NCBI GenBank assembly: GCA_963932465.1 | Contig: OZ010800.1 | Coordinates: forward strand, 38,220,852 to 38,284,851 | Source of the DNA: Maratus speciosus | Lineage: Eukaryota; Arthropoda; Arachnida; Araneae; Salticidae | Direction: 5' to 3' | DNA length: 64,000 nucleotides | Part shown: piece by piece, positions 23,530 to 34,758 of the stretch | Layout of the letters: each line of letters opens with the position of its first letter | How positions within the stretch are numbered: position 1 is the first letter of the stretch | Program-made: the position numbers and the translations under genes | Notes under the pieces: model-generated | Databases searched by the model: none | The model's input: only the letters and a program-made list of their open reading frames with translations | Told to the model about the DNA's origin: nothing

Positions 23530-24175
23530 ATCATTACTTTCTTCTATCTTAAATAGAAGAAAGTAATCGAAATTTTTTTTCGACTTCCGGTTTTCGACGG
23601 ATTTACACGTTTTAGGGGTCAGAGATCCCCAAAAACATGTTTATAGAAAATGTCTGTCTGCCCGTGTGTCCGTCTGTTCGTCTGTCTGTTGCCATTGTAC
23701 CATCAAATAGTGTATGAAGTTATGCATAGAATTGAACCAAATTTTTATTTTAAGTTTTTGGCTATGGCAAGTAGATCCTCCATGAATTTGGAAACAATTC
23801 GCCGGTAGGGGCGCTGTAATAGCGATTTTTGTGGGATTTTGAATATTGTACCATCGAAAAGTGTATGAAGTTATGCATAGAATTAAACCAATTTTTTATT
23901 TTAAGTTCTTGGCTATGGCAAGCAGGTTCTTCCTTAATTTGGAAAAAATTCGCCAATAGGGTGCGCTGTAATAGCGATTTTTGTGCCATTTTGAATATTG
24001 TACCATCGAAAAGTGTATGAATTTATGCATAGAATTGAACCAAATTTTTTGTGTACTTTTCTGCCTATGGCAAACAAGTCTTCCCTGAATTTGAAAAAAA
24101 TCTGCCGGAAGGGGGGCGCTGTAATAGCTATGTACTATTTTCTTTATTGTACAATGGAAAAGTGTATAAAATTAT
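23530..24175 (-). repeat. Reversed block of the ~152 bp array
   Basis: Four units lie in reverse complement near 23700, 23855, 24013 and 24165, preceded by the reverse complement of the TCTGACCCCTAAAAC...CGGAAGTCG segment. This makes the right third of the composite a mirror of the left. Confidence 0.8.
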
Positions 24176-25014
24176 GCATACAATTGAACCAAATTTTTTG
24201 TGCATGTTTTTGGCTTTGGCCAACAGGTGCTCCTTGAATTTGGAAATATCGCGAGGTAAAGTGTCTCTGTGATAGCGATTTTTGTATACTTTTCTTGATT
24301 TTTCGTAGCTTTATTGTCTATCGGCGGCTCGTGCAAAGGCGGGAACTCGCTTCCTGCTACTCCGGTTATTCGCAAACATCTGATAAAAACAGAATAAGGA
24401 AAAACTATTAATTTTTGACAAATATCATGATATAGATTAACTCGTTTTTAGTCCGTTTAATTGACTGAAGCAGAAATTTAAGAAGAAAAATAAAGTTGGT
24501 ATAGTATTGAACTAATAATATTGAAGTATTAACATGTGTAACTACTTTTTGAAATATTAAGATGTATAAGATAGAAGAAAGTTTTGGGATTGGCACATCC
24601 AACTAGTTTTTCTAAATTTTACTTCTTAATGTATTTAAAATGTTATTGCCACTTGTTACCAATTCTCTTCGTCATAATTTCCATAAAATGTTTTATAAAG
24701 AATAAGTATAAATTAGGTAAGAAACGCAATAACACTTTAAAGTACGTTTTCCTGAAGTACACTTGCAGATATTTTAAAAACATCTCTCAAGCAAATATAA
24801 AGGATTTTAAATAAAGCATCCTTTAAAATAGAATTGTATTAAAAAAAATACTAGTGATAGGAAACTTTCAAAAGGGCGCCAAGAAAAGCTTCAAAGAGCG
24901 TCATGGCACCCGCGGGCGCCGCGTAGTACAGTCCTGGTCCAGTGTATATACATAGATGAAAATTGTTTTTAATTTAAAACTTTATTAGATATTTTACATT
25001 TAGTATATTTTTTT

Positions 25015-26450
25015 AGGTGGCCCACCATCTACACCGAAACGCATTTTTGGTACTTTCGTATTGGTCGAATGTTAATCACGAAAGATTTCACTATTTATAC
25101 CAACCTTTGTGATTCTGATTATTTCAGTGTTTAAGCGCGCAGTATGAATTTTTATACCTCTTTAATCAGTAAGGTTATAGAAACAAATACCAATAGTAAT
25201 TATAATAACTTTATTTTCAATTGCTATTTTACTTAAAAAAAAAGATTATTTTAAAATGTATACATTACTATAAAAGAAAAACTACAAAATGACCACTTTG
25301 CTCGAATAGGCTGGGTAACGTGGCCAGCATAGGCAAATGAACAAATCACATTGATTCGGGATGTATCATGTATTTAATCAACACAGACTAAAGTAACACA
25401 TCTTAAGAATAAGTATTATGTTTTTAAAAATTTTAAGTATTAAATCGTTACAAGATAAAATAATCAGTAATGGATATCAATATCACAAATGGAGGTATAA
25501 AAGTGGCCCCAACACACAATCAGACTGCAAATGTCGAGAGTATTAGCCTTTATTCTGCAGAAGTTATTACCTCAAATTGTCTTCTCCTTTTCAAAGAAAA
25601 TACTTTCGAGTAGTATTTTGTTATGAACAATGAATAAAAAATCGTTTCCGGCCAAATTAGACACTTTTCCCGATCTCTTTGTGGCCATGACCACTTTGCC
25701 CGGAATGACGCCATTACCAAAACTGTGCTCTAGCATCTAATCTACATGACTTACCGTTTTCAAACACACATTATTTAAAAGGTTATTTCACATTGATCAA
25801 ATAGGATAAGAACAGATAATTATAACACTACATGTTATTTAGCTGTAATCAAGAAATTGTGCTACTTGAATTTAAAAAAAAAAAAAAAAGAAAAAAGAAA
25901 AAAAAAAAAGAAAAAAAAAAGAAAAAAAAGAAAAAAAAAAAGAGTTCAGAACTATAAAAATGTAGCCTTCCGCTTCAGAGTCACTGACAATACTATGAGC
26001 ATCTGAGACGACGGTTTCGTCCAGTTCCTGCAGGGCACTGGCGGCTACTATACAGCGGAAAAATTGAAATGATCACTTTGCCCTCACTGACCACTTTACC
26101 CGTCCTTCCCCATACCTGTTCGTCCATACCTGTTAATTTCATGTTTTATTTCTTAATGTATTTATGACGGTTTAATTTCTTGGGACAATTTACTTATTTA
26201 ATATTACACGGAAATAAGCAAATGCTAAATCGTTTACATTACTATTTTAAGTGTAAACGGGTTAATCTTCCGTAATTGGATTGCCCGCAGATTTTAAAAT
26301 AGTTATGCTTGGAAATTATTTTAAAAACCACAAAAAATCAGTAAATTGAAATCCAGTTTTCAAACAAATTGCATTTAAAAGTGCATGTTTTTTTGTCTAT
26401 TCGACGGTGTAAAAATTGAAATTCTGCAATGTTTAGAAGTTTGAAAAAAA
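25015..26450 (+). repeat. Dispersed repeat, copy split by a TIR element
   Basis: 25015-25142 and 26115-26450 match successive parts of 12870-13390. The element at 25145-26112 accounts for the gap. Confidence 0.65.
25145..26112 (-). mobile_element. Non-autonomous TIR element, copy 2
   Basis: Reverse-complement relative of 1307-2234: shared blocks include CCGCTGTATA, GTGGCCA/GGGCAAAGTGG motifs, CCGTCGTCTCA-like and CATTCGTCATA-like sequences. The right end reads CCTTCCCCATA. The left end lacks about 40 bp of the expected terminus. TA lies at both borders (25143-25144 and 26113-26114). An A-rich tract with G interruptions fills about 25869-25943. Confidence 0.65.
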
Positions 26451-27235
26451 GATGCAATAAATGCTAAATATGTTGGGCAGGTCATTTCCACCGTTAATAT
26501 GACGTCGGCGTTATACCCACGGACATGTTTTCACTTTATAATATACTAGGTATCTCCATAAATAGAATAATGTAAATGGCATGGTGCGATTGGACATGAA
26601 AAGTGACATCAATTGTTCAGTAACGCGGATAAGCATCTGGACTGGATAGTATTGGCACACGCTTAAAAAGAGCAGAAATTGAGCACTCGCAATTTGGCGA
26701 ATCTGTTTGTTCGTTTACTCGCCAAATGAAGCATTTTGTCGCAATTTGGCGCAATGGCGAGCGGCAGCTAGAACCCTGCATACAATACTCTAATTAAAAA
26801 AGGCAAACATTACATTTATTTATTAATAGTGCCAAAAGCAAATTCCACATACACGACGATGCATATACGCATCACCCTTCCCGAAAGGGTTAAGAGCTAC
26901 AAATATGCAAGAATACTGAATAATTCAGTGATCATATGTATTTATTCTTTGCCCAAATATACGCCATACATACCATTAACATGTCACATATTTTATTAAA
27001 ATTTATAAAGACATGTAATTTTCTATTCTTATTACTTGAAACCGTTACATAAAAGCCCGGTCAGAAAAAAAAAAAAAAAAAAAGCTTTTGCATGATCTGC
27101 TAGAAACTCTTAAATTATTAACTCAACAAAGATTAATTAAATACAATTTCTGCTTTAAATACTATTTTAATATATTATATGAAGATGCAACACAAACTTT
27201 CTCAGAAAAATATCAGAAAATTTTCTTAAAGTCTC
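26451..27235. other. Unassigned DNA with CGCCAA motifs and one TTAA-type end
   Basis: 26690-26765 repeats TTGGCG/CGCCAA as at 14.7 kb. CCCTTCCCGAAAGGGTTAA at about 26876 looks like a lone piggyBac-type terminus. An A-run sits at 27066-27083. Confidence 0.45.
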
Positions 27236-28847
27236 TAATAGTCCATAGGAAATGTACATTTTACCTTGCAAAAAATCGGGTAGAAGATTTTTTTTTCTGA
27301 CTTGTTTATAATGATGCCAACATGGAAAAACCAAGTTTTCCAACAAAATTTCTTAAGGCTAAATTTTCTGTGGCCAAAAAACAACAAAATTTTGGGACTT
27401 TTTTTGATTTTTTTAAAATATCTCGATACCTGTTTCCGTAGCATGATTTTTGTCAATTACAATATTAAAGAAGACAAAATTCTCTACAACTTTTCATATT
27501 TACAACTTTTTTATGCACCCAACAGCAAGCGCAATACGCCGTTTCAAAAATAAGACAATTTTTTCAATTTTCTTAAAAACCGTGATAACGTAGTTCTCCC
27601 CCCGGTTATTCATATATTTCCCACGGATTTAATCACGTATGTCAACTTCTAAAAATTGGTAGCAGTAAATTAAATATTATTTGCACACCCACGTCTTTAT
27701 TTTCATCACAACATACATTTTATATTCAATAAAATTATATAATTTAAAAAATAGGATAGTGTGTAGATGAATAAAACAATTTTCGTATCAACAGTAATTT
27801 TAAGTGTGTATAATGTTAATTTCAAAGCATTGTTTAAAAAAATACTTTAGTATTTAATAACTTATTGGTACTATAGTTTCAATTAAGAAAGAATTTTTGT
27901 TTAATTTTAATAATTTTGTAATTGTAATAATTTTTATAATGCATGCATATTTTTCCAGGAAACAATGGGATAGATATGAAAATTTGTGAAAAACATACTT
28001 TATTCCACATATTACACACTTAACATACAATGGTATATTTTATTTACCAATTATTGATAACATATATTTTAATGCTTTATTTTTTAAAGATAGTAAACAT
28101 TGGATTATTCTTCCATATAAAATGGGGCGGGGGGGGGGGGGCACTTAGAAAAGAAATATATTTTATGTAAGAAATGCTTTTACCTTACAAAATAGCTACA
28201 ATAAAAATGACAACAGGTTATTTCACTAACTGATGTTATATATTTATCTCCTGTAAAATTTAAAAATTTTGTCAATAACATATTTGAGATCACTATAAAA
28301 ATATTTAAAAGATTAGTTTTAATAAATACTGTCAGTTTTTTCCTACTTATATCAATAAATGGAACAAGAGATTATATCACTTTAGCATGCAAAAATATAT
28401 AAAGCTTTAAGATTATCTATTAATTGCTTTAAAGCTTAAACAGAAAAACTTACTTCGATTGTTGAAAAATACACTTTGTGGAATATTCTAATTTTCTGTA
28501 TTTGCACTGGTTTGAAACTATGCCTGTTTAATGTTCTCAGTGATAGCATTTATCAAATGAAATACCAATTTACTTATGATTGCAGACCATATAAACATTT
28601 TTATTTTGGCATTGATCCACTGTCGCATTCAACTCCACTTTTCCTACAGAATAATAAAGTAAGGTACACAATATGACTTAATAAGCTAAATGAAAAAATA
28701 TATTTTAATAATAATAATTTTTTACAGGCTATTTAACAGTATTTTTTTCTCTTTGATGACACTGTTGTAGGATCATTAGCGTCCCGTTACAAAAGAATAT
28801 CATTATCCTGAATAAACGAGGTATCTGCAAAAAATATTTACAAAAAG

Positions 28848-30020
28848 AATTTTACTAATTTCTAATAGCCGAATTATTTTTAAATTTAAATGTAATCATG
28901 AAATACGTAATGCTGAACTGCGTAACCAGCTTTGTCTAATATTGATTCATTAAAACCTTAAAAGGGAACCCAAAATATTCCGCTTTATACAGGTTTCCCT
29001 CTCAGAAGTTGCAATTGCTAGTATTCTTTCTGTACTTTTTTCATTTAAGACAGGATTCTGTTATCCTATTTTAATGCATTTGTTTCAAATTTTCTTTTAG
29101 ATTAACATGTAATTTTTTCATTTAAAACAGGATTCTGTTATCCAGTTTTAATGCATTTGGTTCAATTTGCATTTTGGATTTTCCGGCTGTGAGACAATTT
29201 TAGCCAAATTTCATACTATATATTTTTTTGGTATCAAACGACAAAAAAATCTTTATTTGGCGCCCCTTCGCCTTCCACTCTGGCGACCGGGGCACATGCT
29301 CCCTCTGTCCCCTCTAGTTTCGTCCCCGATATATATATATATATATGAAATTTGGATAAAAAAGTCTCGCAGCCGGAAAACTGACCAAAAATAAAAAAAT
29401 AATAAAAACTGTAATCAAAATAGAAAAAGTAAACACTAATACGGTTGGAATTCAACGTCAGCACTTCTAAGCCCCTCAAATAAAAATCATTTAAAACTAT
29501 TAAATTGCAAACGAGAAATTGTAAAAGTAACGCTTTCATAGGTTTAACCTTAGCATTCCAGTTTCTTCGCGTGAGTAGTGAAGTCTCACGCGAAAACATT
29601 TGCACGCTCATGTTAAACCTACAAAAGTGTTCTTTTCAGAATTCTTGCTTGAATTTTAATATTTATTTATTTTTTCATATGATACCGAGGTCGATATTTA
29701 ACGATGTCTTTGTATGACTAATTTAGTCTCATAATTCATATAACTATGACATTAAACGCCTCAATACTACAACTATCATAAAATTTTTGAAAATAAAATC
29801 TTCATATACGGAATCAGGTCCTTAAAGAAAAAATTATATATTTTTAAGAGAAAGAATATGACCAGTTATACCTCCTAAGATGGAAACCTGTTTAAAGCGG
29901 AATATATTTCGGTTCGGTTTTCAAGGTTTTAATGAATCCATATTTGAAAAATCTGATTACGTACTTAATGATTACACACTTAAAATTTTCAAAATCTGGC
30001 TATTAGAGATTTATTAAAAT
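28848..30020. repeat. Middle shell of nested inverted repeats
   Basis: 28848-29015 and 29868-30020 are inverted: TAATAGCC, GATTCATTAAAACCTT and ATTCCGCTTTA-ACAGGTTTCC blocks match. Just inside the left arm a direct repeat (CAGGATTCTGTTATCC at about 29050 and 29129) is visible. Confidence 0.65.
29172..29385. mobile_element. Inner shell: small TIR element (~210 bp)
   Basis: TTTTCCGGCTGTGAGAC...CCAAATTTCATA is inverted as TATGAAATTTGG...GTCTCGCAGCCGGAAAA. The centre is a GC-rich block (GGCGCCCCTTCGCC, GGCGACCGGGGC) and a short (AT)n. No coding. Confidence 0.65.
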
Positions 30021-30579
30021 AATTAACGAGGGTTGGGGCAAAATATGCATGAATTTTGCCCCCCCCCCCGAAAAAAGCTAGTTTTGGCCCTCAAACACAT
30101 AATTTACTAATACCAATATATAGAAGTTGACATACATGATTAAATCCCTGGGAAACATATGAATAATCGGGGGAGAACTTTTGAAATGGCGTACTGCGCT
30201 TGCTATTGGGTGTAAAAAAAAATTGTAAATATGAAAGTTGTAGAGAATTTTGTTTTCTTTAATATTGTAATTGACAAAAATTATGCTACTGCAATGGCTA
30301 TTGAGATATTTAAAACAAATCGAAAAAAGTCCCAAAATTTTGTTGTTTTTCGGCCACAGAAAATTTAGCCTTAAGAAATTTTGTTGGAAAACTTGGTTTT
30401 TCCATGTTGGCATCATTATAAACAATTCAGAAAAAAAAAATCTTCTACCCGATTTTTTGTAAGGTAACCCCCCTTTTTTTGTACATTTCCCCTGGATTAT
30501 AAACATTTGAGGGATTTATTTCGTCGCGAATAGAATTCAGAAAAAAAATCTGTAATCTAAATCCGTAGAATATTTTAGA

Positions 30580-31360
30580 ACTTTAATTGGAAAGCTTGTC
30601 ACTGGGGAAGATTGCTGAAAGCGCGTTTCCAGTAGTGTTTTATGTTTGTAAGTTTAACTAAATTTTTGCATACTACGTGGTTTGCATACATTCTTCAGAC
30701 CCCATACAAGACTACACAAAAAAAAAAAAAAAAAAATTCGTAATCATCACAGAGAATAAGCGTCGAAATTAATTGCTTAAAGGTGTTTTTTTAATGTTAC
30801 TTTAGCATTTTTAAGCTCAACTGGATTTAGTTTACTAATTAATGTTCGTAGATTATAAATAAAATCATATAAAGAATCATGCAAAGAACTTGATACATGG
30901 CCGCTATGAACAGTAATTACTGAAAGTATGCTCATATTAGTTTTAAGCGTGTTTTAGCCTCAATTAAATTTCGGCTTAATATGGGGCATGTATAAAAATC
31001 TATAGGTAATATACATGACAGTACAAAAGAAATCAAATTAACTGCTATTGTTAGAAATTGCTGAAGGAGAATTTTCCACTGTGTTATGCGTTTTTTTTTT
31101 ACTGAACTAAATTTTAGCAGACCATGCAGAATATATATAAATCTGTAGATCATATACAGAGCTGCACAAAAGAATAGCAGTAGCTTTCCGGCTATAAGCG
31201 GTAATTGTTGAAATCTGGCTTACAAATATGTTTTGCGTTTTCCAAAATATTTCTTACGTATCTTCTTTACCTTTTTAAACAGCGAATTTTTAAAAAGTAT
31301 TCTGGATGTGTTGAAAGTGTTTCAGAGTCTATGCTTGATGAATGATTATATGTGGGACTT
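30580..31360 (+). repeat. S-family array, copy 2 (start truncated)
   Basis: It has units with GATACATGGCCGCTATGAAC, CATGACAGTACAAAAGAA and ATACAGAGCTGCACAAAAGA, and ends with GTGTTGAAAGTGTTTCAGAG and a TCTATGCTTGATG block, as in the LTR copy. No TIR is found at the left. Confidence 0.6.
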
Positions 31361-31604
31361 ATAAAATGAAATTTTAAAAAAATATATTCATCCATAATTT
31401 GTTTTTTCCGTCACTTTCGTGGTAAAATTTTGCAAGATGTTAAGCTTTAAAAATTGAACACAGAATATGGATGATTTTTTTTAAAACTGTGTCTACTTGC
31501 CCCGTAAAAAAACCCTATCTCAGAATCTATCAAGATTTTTTATATAAAATTTTGAAAGAGATGAACTGCAGAATATAATCAACACACACATATATATATA
31601 CTAT

Positions 31605-32545
31605 GGGGCTCTGCCCCCTGCAAGCTACGCTTGCCAACCCCCGTTCAGACACCATAGAATCTAAAAACACGCTAATCTGATGGATTTTAAAAATATTACA
31701 GAAGATTGAATTATACTGAAAAAAGCTGTGCAGATCTCCCTGTCAACGGGTTTCCATTCAATTCCCTTTGATTGCAAAAATTTAAGGGCCAATCAGTTGC
31801 TGTTAAGACATCCAATAGTTGTTTTCGTTTTTGATTAAAGAGGATCAGTTAAACATTTGAAAAGAAGCTAAAAAAAAAAAAAAAATAAGTATACAGAGTG
31901 TTTGTCTCCCGGTATTTTAAAACAATCTCTATAACAATAGCCTAAGTCATGTGACTATCATCAACAGTTCCAGGCGGACCACTTCGCTTTTTATACTCTT
32001 GGTGCCATTTTGGTACTTTAATCTTAGCCAGGCACAGGTGATAAGTCGCCAAATATTATTCTATCGCCATCATTTCATCTATATTATAATAGTTGAAGTC
32101 ATCAACTGCCATAAACAAATACGGGCTGATCCCTTCGCCGTTCATATGAAAGTTTGGCACAGATGTCATATACGTCCCATATTGGCGGGATTTTTTAACG
32201 ACGCCAATATGGGGATAGCATCAACAGCATAAACAACTTCCGGCTTACCATATCAAGCAAAATAACGATACTTTGGCGCCAGTTAAGTGACCGTTCCGTA
32301 TATGATATTGGCGTCAGAAAAAAATCGCGCCAATATGGGACCGCAAGTTTTCCATTTTGATTAAAAAATCAAATTTTTGTTTCGAATAAAACTACATAAA
32401 ATTTGCCATGGTTGCAAAGAATTCTTGGTACTGTTACGCTAGCCGGATGCAAATCTCACCAATAGCTTTTTTTAACTCGCCAGTTGGCATTTTTTTCCCC
32501 GAGTGGTAATACTTGGCCAGATGTCATATACGCAGAGCAAATTTG
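31605..32545 (-). mobile_element. Helitron-like element, minus-strand copy
   Basis: Read on the minus strand it ends GAACGGGGGTTGG, a hairpin (GCAAGC, loop GTA, GCTTGC, at 31620-31634) and GCAGAGCCCCATAG. The block with GAGGATCAGTTAAACATTTG matches 5200-5433 (reversed) and 34050-34250. Further in, 31900-32520 matches 34255-34870 in direct orientation. The terminal tetranucleotide is ATAG here rather than CTAG, so the assignment stays tentative. Confidence 0.4.
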
Positions 32546-32547
32546 GC

Positions 32548-32548
<1 letters not shown>

Positions 32549-32590
<42 letters not shown>
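32549..32590 (+). repeat. T42 homopolymer
   Basis: An uninterrupted T-run. Confidence 0.95.
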
Positions 32591-32592
<2 letters not shown>

Positions 32593-32643
32593 GAAAATTT
32601 GGCGAAAACTTCGTTTTCAAATACCAGTTGCATATTCATTTTT

Positions 32644-32934
32644 GGTAATACTTAGTTATCCCGTCGACCAAAAATCTATCGCCAAACTATAAGATTAAAT
32701 GCCAATAATGGTTGATCGTAAATGTCACTTTACTTTACTCACTTGACTTTAAGCAAGTTACACGTGTTTACATCATCAAGTGATTTTTATTTCGACTTTT
32801 TATTTGTATATTTATTAATGTTATACTAATTTATTTGTTCTTTCGTTATTTAAAATAAAAATTATGTCAATTTGTATAATTTGGCAATTTATATAATTTG
32901 GCGAAATTGGTCGACAGGATAACTAAGTAGTACC
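32644..32934. mobile_element. 291 bp MITE
   Basis: The termini are GGTAATACTTAGTTATCCCG on the left and, reversed, GGTACTACTTAGTTATCCTG on the right, both followed by TCGACCAA and a CGCCAAA motif. The target duplication is not clear (T-rich on both sides). Confidence 0.65.
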
Positions 32935-33455
32935 GTATTTTTTAATTATTTTCTATTATTTTCTAAAAGAAGTATAAAAAAAATAATTAATAATTATAGA
33001 GCAAAATAATTTATATTATTTATAAAAAGAAATAAAAGTAAATAAATATTTATTATCAAATAAATTACAATAGCCGGGTTACCATGTCAATCTTTTTCTG
33101 AAATATGAAAAAAAATATCTGTTTGATTAAAATTTTAGTTGCCATCATTAGAAAATATCATTATATTATTTCATATGAAATAATATAAAATAATATAATT
33201 TTATATTATTTTCTAATACTTTAATTAATAAATGTTTACCAATTTTCTAATATGTATTTATCGAATAGTAATTCGTACAAAATAAATATATGTATATTTT
33301 ATGCATGCATTTACCTGTATTTCTGCTGTATCAAGTGATGATATATTTATAAACAAACTTGCTAGCCGTGCTACTTTTACACCATGTGATTCCTTATTCC
33401 CGCTGTGCGGTCACCTGAATATTGTGCATAAGAAAATCGTTTTAAATATAAGGTA
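32935..33455. other. Very AT-rich spacer with a 26 bp palindrome
   Basis: A perfect palindrome centred on CATATG spans 33162-33187. No other feature is seen. Confidence 0.5.
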
Positions 33456-33458
33456 ATT

Positions 33459-33860
33459 CAGGGGGAAGACGCAAGTTGGGGGAAGATGCAAGTTTTTTCC
33501 TAGTACTTTTATGTGTCAACACAACAGATGGCAATAAAGATCGGGTTGTGTGAGGGGTCTTGTCCCAGTGTGCACGTAGTTTGTGAATTGATCTTAATTT
33601 GTCGCCTTTAATCGCCGTTTTTTTAAAAATCTCGTGAGAATTTAACCGCTTGAGTAAAAACCCTTATAATATTCCCTTGCTCATATTTAAAGTTTATAAA
33701 CGGATGCTTTATTTTAAATGAGATATTAGCAGTATAAGTGAGTTCCACATTCTGTTACACACACAAGGCCAGCAGAAGCGGCCGTAATCTTGCAGTAATA
33801 CGGAAATAAGTGTGTGTGGCATCTTCCCCCTATACTTGGGGGAAGACGTAATATGGTTCA
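33459..33860. mobile_element. Possible MITE with GGGGGAAGACG motifs
   Basis: GGGGGAAGACGCAAG (33461), GGGGGAAGATGCAAG (33478), the inverted GCATCTTCCCCC (33819) and GGGGGAAGACGTAA (33838) cluster at the two ends of a ~370 bp segment. The alternating orientation suggests element termini, but the exact borders and target duplication are unresolved. Confidence 0.4.
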
Positions 33861-34049
33861 GAAATAAGCGAAAATGAAGACAAAAATTAATTAATTCTCT
33901 TCTGTCTTCCAAATCACATTACACAGTATTTACAAACACTTGATCACTCATTTTTCAAACCATTAAAAACATACTACTTGCGACAAGTTCTGAACGCCTG
34001 GATCCACAGCAAGCCATATCGTAAGTTTTCAAGACTTCAGTTTCGATCT

Positions 34050-34758
34050 TTTCTGAATACAGCTTGGAGCAGTTGAATGATACTGAAAAAAGCAGTGCAG
34101 ATCTCCTTGTAAACGGGTTTCCATTCAATTCCCTTTGATTGCAAAAATTTAAGGCCGAATAATTTGTTGTCAAAACATACAATGGTTGTTTTCGTGTTTG
34201 ATTAAAGAGGATCAGTTAAACATTTGAAAATAAGCTAAAATAAAAGGAATTAAGTGTATAGAGTCTTTGTCTCCTGGTATTTTAAAACAATTTCTATAAC
34301 AATAGCCTAAGTCATGTGACTATCATCAACAGTTCCAGGCGGGCCACCTCACTTTTTATATTTCAGGTGCCATTTTGGTACATTAATGTTAGCCAGATAC
34401 AGGTGATAAGTCGCCAAATATTATTCTATCGCTATCATTTCATCTATATTATAATAGTCTAAGTCATGTAACTGCCATAAATAAATACGGTCTGATCCCT
34501 TAGCTTTTCATATGAAAGTTTGGCATAGATATATACGGCTCCATATTGGCGCGATTTTTTTCCGACGCCAATTTGAGGAAAACATCAACAGCATAAACAA
34601 CAACATCCGGCTTACCATATCAAGCAAAATAACGGTACTTTGGCGCCAGTTAAGTACCCGTTGCGTATATGACATTGGGGTCAGAAAAAAATCACGCCAA
34701 TATGACATCTGTGCCGAAAGTTTTCCATTTTGATTAAAAATTCAAATTTTCTTTTCGA
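34050..34758 (+). repeat. Second copy of the 31.7-32.5 kb repeat
   Basis: It matches 31690-32380 block by block: GTGCAGATCTCC, GGGTTTCCATTCAATTCCC, GTCATGTGACTATCATCAAC, GGTGATAAGTCGCCAAATAT, and paired GACGCCAATAT motifs. It lacks the terminal hairpin and runs directly into the tandem duplication. Confidence 0.75.

Larger units (their letters stand above)
20117..24609. mobile_element. 4.5 kb inverted-repeat composite with ~152 bp arrays
   Basis: The ends are long inverted repeats beginning AAACTAGTTGGATGTGCC (20117 and, reversed, 24609). Similarity of the arms continues for about 430 bp, including GGAAGCGAGTTCCCGCC. The left arm is present twice in tandem (20117-20519 and 20520 to about 20950). 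The interior is a long array of ~152 bp units, 16 forward and 4 reversed, with two (GACGGACA)n tracts. The inversion point is near 23505-23530 (CTTTCATGCATGAAGG). All small frames here are repeat shadows. Confidence 0.75.
19482..24936. mobile_element. hAT-like element, expanded by a nested composite
   Basis: The left terminus is CAGGCCTGTCCAACC and the right one, reversed, is CAGGACTGTACTACG. The flanks are GTCCAATG (19474-19481) and GTCCAGTG (24937-24944), an 8 bp target duplication with one mismatch. CAGG-type ends and an 8 bp duplication fit the hAT superfamily. Only about 0.64 kb on the left and 0.33 kb on the right are its own sequence; the middle is the 4.5 kb composite. There is no transposase coding. 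Confidence 0.7.
27236..30505. repeat. 3.27 kb region bounded by ~420 bp inverted repeats (outer shell)
   Basis: 27236-27680 matches 30098-30505 in reverse complement, including GAAATGTACA, AAAAATCGGGTAGAAGA, GATGCCAACATGGAAAAACC and ATGTCAACTTCT blocks. The short frames on both strands that share a protein segment reflect this inversion. The copies differ by scattered changes and indels. A G-run lies at about 28122-28140 and a C-run at 30059-30069. No coding domain is recognised. Confidence 0.75.

Noticed and set aside
20300..24375. Many 60-130 residue frames sharing segments such as MHNFIHFSMVQ or LYHRKVYE
   Set aside because: They are translations of the ~152 bp repeat in different frames, with no conserved start, end or codon bias.
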